Source of the DNA: Flavobacteriales bacterium
GTDB lineage: Bacteria > Bacteroidota > Bacteroidia > NS11-12g > UBA9320
Reading direction: 5' to 3'
NCBI GenBank assembly: GCA_020635395.1
Contig: JACJZV010000002.1
Location: 558,001 to 622,000, forward strand
Length of the DNA stretch: 64,000 nt
The notes beneath the pieces were generated by a model. That model had not been told where the DNA came from. It saw nothing but the letters and a program-made list of their open reading frames with translations, and made no database searches. This document shows positions 18,011 to 26,023 of this stretch, piece by piece; the stretch's first letter is position 1; each line of letters begins with the position of its first letter. Both the position numbers and the translations under genes were made by a program.

Positions 18011-19306
18011 CTAACTCACGGCCATCTTTTGATGTGATGAATACAAGGGAAATTGTCCCATCAGTGCTTTAACATCGTTGGAAACCGTGGATAGAACCGT
18101 GCTGTTGTCAGCGTTGCTTAAAGCTCTGTCAATCATTTCCACAATTTGCTCCATGTCGTTTTCCTTGAGTCCTCTGGAGGTAATTGCAGGAGCACCAATT
18201 CTCATACCGGAAGTCACAAAGGGGGAGCGTGTTTCTTGAGGAACAGTGTTTTTATTAATGGTTATATGACAAGAAACCAAGGTGTCTTCAGCCATCTTGC
18301 CAGTTAAATTCTCAAACTTTGTTCTCAAGTCAATCAACATTAAATGATTATCCGTTCCACCCGAAATAATTTTATAACCTCGAGCCTCAAAACTTCGAGC
18401 TAAGGCTTGTGCATTGGCAATTACTTGCTGACAATATTCTTTAAATGCTGGTTTCATTGCTTCTCCAAATGCAACTGCCTTTCCGGCAATTACATGTTCT
18501 AAGGGGCCGCCCTGACTTCCTGGAAAAACTGCAGAGTCAAGCAATCCAGCCATTCCTCTTAGATTTCCATTTTTGTCCTTTAAACCGATTTTATTTTCAA
18601 AATCCTTTCCAACCATAATCATTCCCCCTCTTGGCCCACGAAGTGTTTTGTGTGTGGTTGTGGTCAAGATATGGCAATAGTCAACAGGGTTTGAAAGCAA
18701 TCCTGTAGCAATTAGTCCGGCCGGGTGCGAAATATCGCCCATTAAAACAGCTCCAACCTCATCGGCAATTTCTCTAAATCGCTTATAATCCCAATCTCGA
18801 GAATAGCTGGAAGCCCCACAAATAATCAATTTCGGTTTTTCTCTATGAGCAATTTCCTCTACACTTTTCATATCCACTAATCCGGTGCTTTGATCTATTC
18901 CGTAATGAAATGCCTGATATGTTTTCCCAGAAAAATTTACCGGAGAACCGTGGGTTAAATGACCTCCGTTCGATAAGTCAAAGCCTAACAATTTATCTCC
19001 CGGTTGCAAACAAGCCAGCATAACGGCTCCATTTGCCTGTGAGCCGGAGTGCGGTTGAACATTTGCCCATTCCACGCCAAAGAGTTTTTTTGCTCTGTCA
19101 ATAGCAATTTGCTCTATCTGATCCACCACCTCACATCCGCCATAATATCGCTTGTTTGGTAGCCCCTCTGCGTATTTGTTTGTAAGAATACTGCCGACAG
19201 CAGCCAATACATCTTCCGAAACAAAGTTTTCACTCGCAATTAACTCAATGCCTTCTTGTTGGCGTTGTAATTCTTTATTAATTAAATCAAAAATTTCTCT
19301 ATCCAT
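18011..19306 (-). CDS. glyA: Serine hydroxymethyltransferase
   Basis: A 431-residue PLP enzyme from the ATG at 19306 (a GTG lies 6 bases upstream). It interconverts serine and glycine with tetrahydrofolate and supplies one-carbon units. Hallmarks are IASENF, YAEGLPNKRYYGG, QPHSGSQAN, DISHPAGL, and the PLP lysine in TTTTHKTLRGPRGG (K222 in the GTG numbering). Length is standard. A -7 promoter element lies just upstream. Confidence 0.97.
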   Translation of the reverse strand: MDREIFDLINKELQRQQEGIELIASENFVSEDVLAAVGSILTNKYAEGLPNKRYYGGCEVVDQIEQIAIDRAKKLFGVEWANVQPHSGSQANGAVMLACLQPGDKLLGFDLSNGGHLTHGSPVNFSGKTYQAFHYGIDQSTGLVDMKSVEEIAHREKPKLIICGASSYSRDWDYKRFREIADEVGAVLMGDISHPAGLIATGLLSNPVDYCHILTTTTHKTLRGPRGGMIMVGKDFENKIGLKDKNGNLRGMAGLLDSAVFPGSQGGPLEHVIAGKAVAFGEAMKPAFKEYCQQVIANAQALARSFEARGYKIISGGTDNHLMLIDLRTKFENLTGKMAEDTLVSCHITINKNTVPQETRSPFVTSGMRIGAPAITSRGLKENDMEQIVEMIDRALSNADNSTVLSTVSNDVKALMGQFPLYSSHQKMAVS

Positions 19307-19325
19307 TTCCACTTTTTTGCACAGA

Positions 19326-19333
19326 CAAAAATA
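19326..19333 (-). promoter_or_regulatory. -7 promoter element for glyA
   Basis: Minus-strand TATTTTTG matches TAnnTTTG and lies 19 bases upstream of the glyA ATG. No TTG is found at the usual -33 distance. Confidence 0.4.
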
Positions 19334-19441
19334 AGTATTCTTAAAAAGTGTTTACGAATTGTGTGTAAAATGTTATCTTAGCCCGCCTTTATTGGGTACC
19401 CTTCTTGATTTTTGGAAGATTTAATGCAATTATTAAAAGAT

Positions 19442-22400
19442 ATGCAACGTTTTTCTGCTTATGATTTTTCCAAACTCAAAGCTGTCCATTTTACTATATC
19501 AATACTATTGTGTTTGTTCATTTTTGAACCCGCTTTTTCGCAAGATGGGGTCGCGATTAATAAGTCTGGGGCAGATCCGCACCCATCGGCCATGTTTGAT
19601 ATTACTTCTAATAATAAAGGCATCTTAATTCCAAGAATTACCAAAACGGCAAGAATTGGAATACCATCGCCTGCAAATGGATTGCTTGTTTATCAGGTAG
19701 ATGATACTATCGGCTTTTGGTATTATGACCAAAACTCCTGGAAGCCCTTTTTTAAACAATTTTATGCCGGAGCGGGACTTGCCGGAGGGCAAATTAGCAA
19801 TCAACAAACCATTAGCCTATTGCCCACTGGCGTTATTCCTGCCCAGTATGGAGCCCCCGATTCCATTCCGCAGTTTACCATAAATCAATTCGGACAATTG
19901 GTCTTTTCAAAAAACATTGCTTTGAAAGAAGTAGATGGAATTGTTGGTAATGAAATTGCGGACACAACATCCTCGCTTGGAATTTTAACAAAAACAGGCA
20001 CGGGTGTAGCAACAAACCCATATAAAATTGGGGTTAATCCGGGCAATTCGGTCAGTGATATTTGGGTTTGGAATGGCTCAAAATGGATTTTACAACAACT
20101 TCCTACTGAGCAGGATGCTGAAATCGGAAACGAAATTTCAGACACATCCCAATCAAGAGGTATTTTAATTCGAAACGGTAGCGGAAACGCATCAAACCCA
20201 TACACAGTAGGTGTCAGAGCTGGTTTAAATGTTGGAGATGTGTGGATGTGGAATGGCAATAATTGGGTGTCCAGTCCAGTAGTTCATCCATTGGAAAAAG
20301 ACAGTATTTTAGGGAATGAAATTGCGGACACCCTAAACAGCAGAGGTGTTTTGGAGCGATATGGTTCAGGAACGGCTACAAACCCATATCAAATTGGGGT
20401 GGTTTCGGGAACAAATGCAGGCGATGTATGGATGTGGAACGGCACCAAATGGGTATCTGCCTCCATATCAATTCCGGGCGAAAAAGATGCCGATATTGGC
20501 AATGAGGTTGTGGACACCACAAACGCCCGGGGCATACTCAATATTTATGGTGGTGGTACAACTGCCAACCCCTTAAAAATGGGTATTGAACCCGGAATAA
20601 GTGTTGGAGATGTGTGGATGTGGAACGGAGCAAAATGGGTTTCATCGGCCATCATTCACCCAACAATTCCCATAGAAAAAGACAGCGTTATTGGCAATGA
20701 AATTGCAGATACTATAAATAGTTTTGGCATTTTAACAAGATTTGGCAATGGCACGATTGGAAGTCCTTATAAGATTGGAATTACTCCAGGTAACTCCGTT
20801 GGTCAATCATGGGTTTGGAATGGCTTGAAATGGACATTGATTACCATTCCCAAAGAAAAAGATAGTGTAATTGGAAATGAAATAGCAGACACACTCAATT
20901 CACGCGGAGTGTTGGTTAGAAATGGAGCGGGAACTGCTGCAAATCCATACACAATAGGTGTTAATAATGGAACAAATACGGGAGATGTATGGATGTGGAA
21001 TGGAAGCAAATGGATTCCAACGCAAATCGTTCATCCTACTGAAGTTGATGCTATTATCGGAAACGAAATTACCGATACCACAAATGCTCGTGGAATATTG
21101 AATAAATCTGGAGCCGGAACGGCAATTAATCCCTATAAGTTGAGCATAAATGGAGGAACAAATACGGGGGATGTTTGGATGTGGAATGGAAACAAATGGG
21201 TTGCCACACAAATTGTTCACCCAACTGAGGTGGATGCCATTATCGGGAACGAAGTAACCGACACCATTGCAAATGGGTTTTTAAATCTTGCAGGAGCTGG
21301 AACATCTGCCAGTCCCAAAAAAATTGGCATGAAGCCAGGTAAAAACGTGGGAGATGTGCTAATTTGGAATGGCACAACTTGGGTGTCAGGATATCTTGGA
21401 AGAAACTCTTTAGACATGGCCTATGACGAGGGTGGAGCAGGTGTGGGCAGAACAATTAATGCCGATGCCGGAGCAGTGAATATAGCAGGCACAGACGGTA
21501 TGCTGGTTACGGGCACCTTTGGCACAGGAGCGACTATTAATGCTTCTGGTGCCGGAACAAGAATGATTTACAATCCTAGATTAGCGGCATTCAGAGCCGG
21601 AGGCGTAAGTTCGTCAGCTTGGAACAATGCCAATATTGGCCAATATTCGTTTGCAGGAGGCCTGAACACCTTAGCTCAAGATGAGTACACCTTCTCGATG
21701 GGAAGAAATACAAGAGCGGTAGGAAGCACGAGTATAGCTATGGGAGACAGTTCTACTACTCTTCTGCCAAGGTCGATTGCCATTGGCAACCGGTCGGCAA
21801 CCGGAGGAGTTAATTCCATTGCCATTGGAGAGAAAAATTATGTTTATGGTCAATACTCCATAATTTTGGGTAATAATTCAACATCCCTTGGAACAAACTC
21901 AACCATTATTGGGGAGGAATCCATGATTCTTTCCGGCTACAATCATGGCTACGCCATGGGATATAGAGACACGGTAAAAGGAAATTTTGCCGTGGCTATT
22001 GGTAATGCAGCTTATGCAGAAGGAACAGGTTCTGTGGCAATTGGAACAAATGTTAGAACCAACAACCCCTATTCTGTGGCCATAGGTAATAATGCATTTG
22101 CCATAGCCGACCGTTCGGTGGCTTTGGGCAGTTATGTTTCCACCAACTTTAAAAACGGTTCTTTTGTGTTTGGAGATGCCAGCACATCAACGGTAACCAC
22201 CCCTGCATTTCTTAATCAAATGACCATGCGTTTTGACAATGGTTATAAGTTTTACACCAAATCGGATTTATCTACCGGAGTCAGTCTTAACAATGGTGCA
22301 ACCTCATGGTCAACCATCTCTGATAGAAACCAAAAAGAAAACTTTGAAGAAATAAATGGCGAAGAAATTCTATCCAAAATAAAGGCATTGCCCATTACAA

Positions 22401-22675
22401 AATGGAATTATATAGCCAACCCTGATAGCGTGAAATACATTGGTCCTATGGCTCAAGATTTTCATGCTGCCTTTGGTTTGGGTGGAGATGATTCTTGCGG
22501 AATAACCACTCTGGCTTTTGATGGTGTTAACCTGGCAGCAATAAAAGCACTTACCGAAAGAACGGAAAAAATTGAAGCACTCGAAAATACGGTTGAATCA
22601 CAATCCGACGAAATAGCTGCGTTAAGAAAAGAAATTGAAGAGCTCAAAAAATTGATTATCGCAATTCAAAAATAG
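19442..22675 (+). CDS. Repeat-rich tail-fibre-like surface protein with YadA-like head repeats and peptidase S74 domain
   Basis: About 1077 residues from the ATG at 19442; ATG 19424 and TTG 19412 are alternatives. The signal peptide ends in FSQ near residue 34. A short segment with the motif GILIPRITK is common in Bacteroidota fibre proteins. Eight tandem repeats of about 61 residues follow (19928-21400), each with IGNE(I/V)xDT and, in most, GDVWMWNG. Then come head repeats of the SVAIG/SIAIGN type as in trimeric adhesins (about 21690-22140), and a C-terminal S74 intramolecular chaperone with the catalytic Ser-x4-Lys (SDRNQK, Ser codon at 22319), GPMAQDF and a coiled coil. It probably folds as a trimer and cuts itself. 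The next gene follows after 6 bases. Confidence 0.85.
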   Translation: MQRFSAYDFSKLKAVHFTISILLCLFIFEPAFSQDGVAINKSGADPHPSAMFDITSNNKGILIPRITKTARIGIPSPANGLLVYQVDDTIGFWYYDQNSWKPFFKQFYAGAGLAGGQISNQQTISLLPTGVIPAQYGAPDSIPQFTINQFGQLVFSKNIALKEVDGIVGNEIADTTSSLGILTKTGTGVATNPYKIGVNPGNSVSDIWVWNGSKWILQQLPTEQDAEIGNEISDTSQSRGILIRNGSGNASNPYTVGVRAGLNVGDVWMWNGNNWVSSPVVHPLEKDSILGNEIADTLNSRGVLERYGSGTATNPYQIGVVSGTNAGDVWMWNGTKWVSASISIPGEKDADIGNEVVDTTNARGILNIYGGGTTANPLKMGIEPGISVGDVWMWNGAKWVSSAIIHPTIPIEKDSVIGNEIADTINSFGILTRFGNGTIGSPYKIGITPGNSVGQSWVWNGLKWTLITIPKEKDSVIGNEIADTLNSRGVLVRNGAGTAANPYTIGVNNGTNTGDVWMWNGSKWIPTQIVHPTEVDAIIGNEITDTTNARGILNKSGAGTAINPYKLSINGGTNTGDVWMWNGNKWVATQIVHPTEVDAIIGNEVTDTIANGFLNLAGAGTSASPKKIGMKPGKNVGDVLIWNGTTWVSGYLGRNSLDMAYDEGGAGVGRTINADAGAVNIAGTDGMLVTGTFGTGATINASGAGTRMIYNPRLAAFRAGGVSSSAWNNANIGQYSFAGGLNTLAQDEYTFSMGRNTRAVGSTSIAMGDSSTTLLPRSIAIGNRSATGGVNSIAIGEKNYVYGQYSIILGNNSTSLGTNSTIIGEESMILSGYNHGYAMGYRDTVKGNFAVAIGNAAYAEGTGSVAIGTNVRTNNPYSVAIGNNAFAIADRSVALGSYVSTNFKNGSFVFGDASTSTVTTPAFLNQMTMRFDNGYKFYTKSDLSTGVSLNNGATSWSTISDRNQKENFEEINGEEILSKIKALPITKWNYIANPDSVKYIGPMAQDFHAAFGLGGDDSCGITTLAFDGVNLAAIKALTERTEKIEALENTVESQSDEIAALRKEIEELKKLIIAIQK
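19928..21400 (+). repeat. Eight tandem 61-residue coding repeats
   Basis: Eight in-frame units of 58-65 residues, each beginning E(K/V/Q)D-x2-(I/V/L)-GNE and ending with WNGxxW. The units have diverged in DNA, so this is old tandem duplication and not a recent array. Positions were set by eye. Confidence 0.85.
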
Positions 22676-22681
22676 TTTCGG

Positions 22682-24976
22682 TTGAAAAGATTTACCATTT
22701 ACATATTGTCCATTTTTTGTGCCACTCTATCCTTTTCTCAAGGGTGGGTAACCAATAACGTAAATGTTGTTATAAAAGACAATGCAAGCATTGTAATTCC
22801 GGGTGACTCAGGTAATTATATCAACCGTGGTTCGGGTTTAGTTTTAACCAAAATCGATGGAAATATTTACCTCGGCGGAAATTGGATTAACAACGGCACA
22901 TCACCCGCAATTGGAAACAATGCCGGAACCGTAATTCTAAAAGGAGGAGGAAATCAAGAGATAACCGGAACAACATCCACATCCTTTTTTAATCTTGAGC
23001 TGTCTGGAATAGGCAACAAACACTTGAGGATAACTACGCTGGTGGGAGGTGGCTTTAGCGGATTAAAAACAGGAAAACTAATTATGTCAAATCACAACCT
23101 TATACTTAATTCTAAAACCTTGATTTTAAACAATTCAAGCAAAAATGCCATTTCAAGAAGCAGTGGTTTGTTGATTGGAGATACTGATCCAACTCTTGGA
23201 TACGGCAAGGTTCAATGGAATATTAGAAATGCTTCGGTTGGAAGCATATTTTATGTTCCATTTGGTAGTATCGACAATATGGCTGTTCCACTAATATTTG
23301 AAGTTAAATCCGTTGGAAACCAAAGTTTTGATTCCGGCTTTGTTTCACTGGCCACCTACCCAACTAATGCTGGAAATTCACCAAACAACCGACCCCTACC
23401 GATAGGTGTTACTCATTTGAACAATAAATACAATATTGAAAATGATATTAAATCGGTTGACCGATTTTTCATACTAAACGGCGGTGGTTACACTGTTAAC
23501 CCCAATTTGAGCATCGGTTTTTCTTATTTAGATCGAGAGCTTGGAGGAACCAATACTATTGATGAAACAAAACTTGAGGCTGCTAAATTTGAAAACTTGT
23601 CGAACAAATGGAACTACGATTTGAAGGGAAGCACACAGCCTTTGTCAAATTTAACATTGGCTGAAACCACGTCAAACTATGAGGGTGCTTGGGTGTTACA
23701 CATACCTGCTATTTGCCCTATAGCTGATTTTGTTTTTACAAACGAATGTTTTCAAACTCCGATGTTATTTACCGACAATTCAAAAATTATTTCAGAAACC
23801 ATTGATACAAGTGTCTGGGTATATGATTTTAATGAGCTTTATAACCAAAACAACCTGTTTCACACATTCGGTAGTGATGGCTTTTTTGATGTAAAAAGAA
23901 AAGTGCGAGGCGACCGCGGATGTTGGGATTCTATCACAAAACAGGTTCAAGTATTTCCGCTTCCCAAAAGTAGTTTTGTTTATAGTGATACATGCCTTAC
24001 CGACAACGTTAATTTTCAATCTACTTCTTCCACAAAACTTGGCAACCCGATAAATGTAGAATGGCAAATAGAGTCGAACATTTACAAAAGTCCCAATGTA
24101 ACACATTCATTTTCAACTGTAGGAGCTAAATTGATACAACTTATTTCTTCAAACACATTCGGTTGCAAAGACACACTTTTAAAGAACATTGAAATAGAGC
24201 CAATTCCAATTCCTGACTTTTCTTTTAATGATGTTTGTGAACAACAGTTGGCTGATTTTCAAGACCTTAGCACTTCAAAGGGTAAAATTATAGATTGGAC
24301 ATGGAAAAGCGGAGGCAATGTGGTGTCAAGAAATCCAGTACTTTCTCATCAATTCAACCTGCCAGGAACGTATAATATACAGCTTGCGGTAGAAAACGAG
24401 TTTGGTTGTTCCGACTCAACAACCCGAACATTAACCGTTCACGCAAAAGCGAATGCCAAGTTTGATGCTTTCCCAAAGGATATTTATATAACCGACCCTT
24501 ATGTAAATTTTATTCAGTCGGGAAGTAACGCCAATATATGGCAATGGCGGTTTGGAGATTTTAGTGATGAAGAGTATGGTTCAGAGGTTTTTCATCAATA
24601 TGGAGACACTGGTCTTTTTAGCGTTCGATTAATTGCAAACAACGACTTTGGCTGTGCAGATACGTTTTATAGAACAATTCTAATAAAACCGGATTTGAGA
24701 ATATGGATTCCAAATGCTTTTAGCCCTGGACCCGAAAACGATATAAATAAAACCTTTGGCCCGGGAGGAATGCTTTATGGCTTAAAATCAATGGAAATGG
24801 ATATATACAACCGCTGGGGTGAGCTGATATATCACAGCGAAACAATAGATAAACCGTGGAATGGGACGTATAAAGGCCAATTGGTTCAACCGGGAACCTA
24901 TTTATATCTAATGAAAATTAGAGATGTTTATGGAAATATTAAGTGGTACAATGGCACGGTAACCGTAACCCGTTAA
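22682..24976 (+). CDS. PKD-repeat protein with gliding/T9SS C-terminal domain
   Basis: A 764-residue surface protein. The start is a TTG (22682) since no ATG precedes the signal peptide, KRFTIYILSIFC to SFSQ. The middle contains PKD-like domains with short motifs such as DWTWKSGG and NIWQWRFGDFS. The C-terminus is a gliding-motility-associated (CHU_C/TIGR04131-type) domain: IWIPNAFSPGPEND, MDIYNRWGELIYH, WNGTYKG and PGTYLYLMKI. This domain marks T9SS substrates. It lies 6 bases after the fibre protein gene and is probably exported alongside it as an adhesin pair. Confidence 0.88.
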   Translation: MKRFTIYILSIFCATLSFSQGWVTNNVNVVIKDNASIVIPGDSGNYINRGSGLVLTKIDGNIYLGGNWINNGTSPAIGNNAGTVILKGGGNQEITGTTSTSFFNLELSGIGNKHLRITTLVGGGFSGLKTGKLIMSNHNLILNSKTLILNNSSKNAISRSSGLLIGDTDPTLGYGKVQWNIRNASVGSIFYVPFGSIDNMAVPLIFEVKSVGNQSFDSGFVSLATYPTNAGNSPNNRPLPIGVTHLNNKYNIENDIKSVDRFFILNGGGYTVNPNLSIGFSYLDRELGGTNTIDETKLEAAKFENLSNKWNYDLKGSTQPLSNLTLAETTSNYEGAWVLHIPAICPIADFVFTNECFQTPMLFTDNSKIISETIDTSVWVYDFNELYNQNNLFHTFGSDGFFDVKRKVRGDRGCWDSITKQVQVFPLPKSSFVYSDTCLTDNVNFQSTSSTKLGNPINVEWQIESNIYKSPNVTHSFSTVGAKLIQLISSNTFGCKDTLLKNIEIEPIPIPDFSFNDVCEQQLADFQDLSTSKGKIIDWTWKSGGNVVSRNPVLSHQFNLPGTYNIQLAVENEFGCSDSTTRTLTVHAKANAKFDAFPKDIYITDPYVNFIQSGSNANIWQWRFGDFSDEEYGSEVFHQYGDTGLFSVRLIANNDFGCADTFYRTILIKPDLRIWIPNAFSPGPENDINKTFGPGGMLYGLKSMEMDIYNRWGELIYHSETIDKPWNGTYKGQLVQPGTYLYLMKIRDVYGNIKWYNGTVTVTR

Positions 24977-24991
24977 TTATCCTTTTGCAAG

Positions 24992-25246
24992 TCAGTTTAC
25001 TTCCACAAGTTCAAATTCAAAGTATTCCATTACTTGATTGGCCAATAAATCTTTACAGGCCTTTTCTACCTTTTGCTTGGCTTCGGCGGCGTTTTCTGCT
25101 TCCAACTCAACAGTTATGTGTTTCCCGATTCTTACACTTTCTACCCCATTTAAACCAACAAGCTGCATACTTTGATGAACTGCTTTTCCTTGTGGATCCA
25201 AAAGTGCCTTTTGAGGCATCACATTGATTTCTGCTCTAAAATTCAT
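24992..25246 (-). CDS. purS: Phosphoribosylformylglycinamidine synthase subunit PurS
   Basis: An 84-residue small subunit of the PurSLQ enzyme that makes formylglycinamidine ribotide in purine synthesis. It shows the PurS pattern KALLDPQGKAV, GVESVRIGKHI and a C-terminal acidic FELVEVN. The family forms a dimer that bridges PurL and PurQ. Its start overlaps the pssA stop by 4 bases. PurL and PurQ are not in the window. Confidence 0.85.
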   Translation of the reverse strand: MNFRAEINVMPQKALLDPQGKAVHQSMQLVGLNGVESVRIGKHITVELEAENAAEAKQKVEKACKDLLANQVMEYFEFELVEVN

Positions 25247-25932
25247 TCGGCAAAATTACGGATAAGAGATAAAAGTAAATAAGCGAAAATTATCAAACTT
25301 ATCCCTGCAAACTGAAATACCAAGATAAGACTAATTGATACAAAAACAAGGGCAAATCTATATTTGTTTGCTTTCCAGCTTAAGTTTTTGAATTTCAGCG
25401 AAAAAAGGCGTATTGGAGCATTCATTAAAACTGCCGCCACAATTGGAATGATGGTAAAAAGTGCTTTGCTGATTAAAATTTTTTCCGAAAAAATATTTGG
25501 CTCCTCAATTAGAAAAGGCCAAGAAGCAAGCCACAAACCGGTGGCAGTAGTTGTTAGGCCATAAAAATCATCTGTTTGTCGGCTGTCATTGTTAAATCGT
25601 GCCAGCCTCAATGCCCCAAATACCGGAATCAAAATGGTTAAATATGCAACAAAACCGGTTTCATAAGGCTGTTGTAAAGTATAAATCATAACGGCAGGTG
25701 CAACACAAAAACTGACCAAATCGGCCAAACTATCCAAATCTTTTCCAACCGCCGATGAAACCCGAAGAGATCTTGCAACCAAGCCATCCAAAAAGTCAGG
25801 TATCGTGGCGGTTGCTATAAAAATAGCCGCCCATAAAGACTCTCCACTCACAGAACATATTATGGACAAAACCCCCAACGCAAGGTTTCCTAAAGTTATG
25901 CTATTGGGAAGATGCTTTAAAATATTTTTCAT
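25243..25932 (-). CDS. pssA: CDP-diacylglycerol-serine O-phosphatidyltransferase
   Basis: About 229 residues from the ATG at 25932; an extended start at 26070 adds 46 residues of poor sequence and overlaps a divergent promoter, so it is rejected. This integral membrane enzyme makes phosphatidylserine from CDP-diacylglycerol and serine, the precursor of phosphatidylethanolamine. The CDP-alcohol motif D-x2-D-G-x2-A-R-x8-G-x3-D-x3-D is exact: D46, D49, G50, A53, R54, G63, D67, D71. A second pssA-type gene lies at 58729. It is translated together with purS. Confidence 0.88.
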   Translation of the reverse strand: MKNILKHLPNSITLGNLALGVLSIICSVSGESLWAAIFIATATIPDFLDGLVARSLRVSSAVGKDLDSLADLVSFCVAPAVMIYTLQQPYETGFVAYLTILIPVFGALRLARFNNDSRQTDDFYGLTTTATGLWLASWPFLIEEPNIFSEKILISKALFTIIPIVAAVLMNAPIRLFSLKFKNLSWKANKYRFALVFVSISLILVFQFAGISLIIFAYLLLSLIRNFAE

Positions 25933-25991
25933 TTCATCCTGTTTTAGTGCGTGTTTTATAGAATCTGAAGTATAACGCAAATTAAGTGATA

Positions 25992-25999
25992 TATTTTTG
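25992..25999 (+). promoter_or_regulatory. -7 promoter element for the TonB receptor gene
   Basis: TATTTTTG matches TAnnTTTG and lies 24 bases before the ATG at 26024. No TTG occurs at the usual -33 spacing. Confidence 0.35.
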
Positions 26000-26023
26000 C
26001 CGCTTAAAACAAAATTGTTGGTT

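Noticed and set aside
19928..21400. Regular repeats suggesting a CRISPR array
   Set aside because: The units are 61 codons long, in frame and diverged; they belong to a surface protein.
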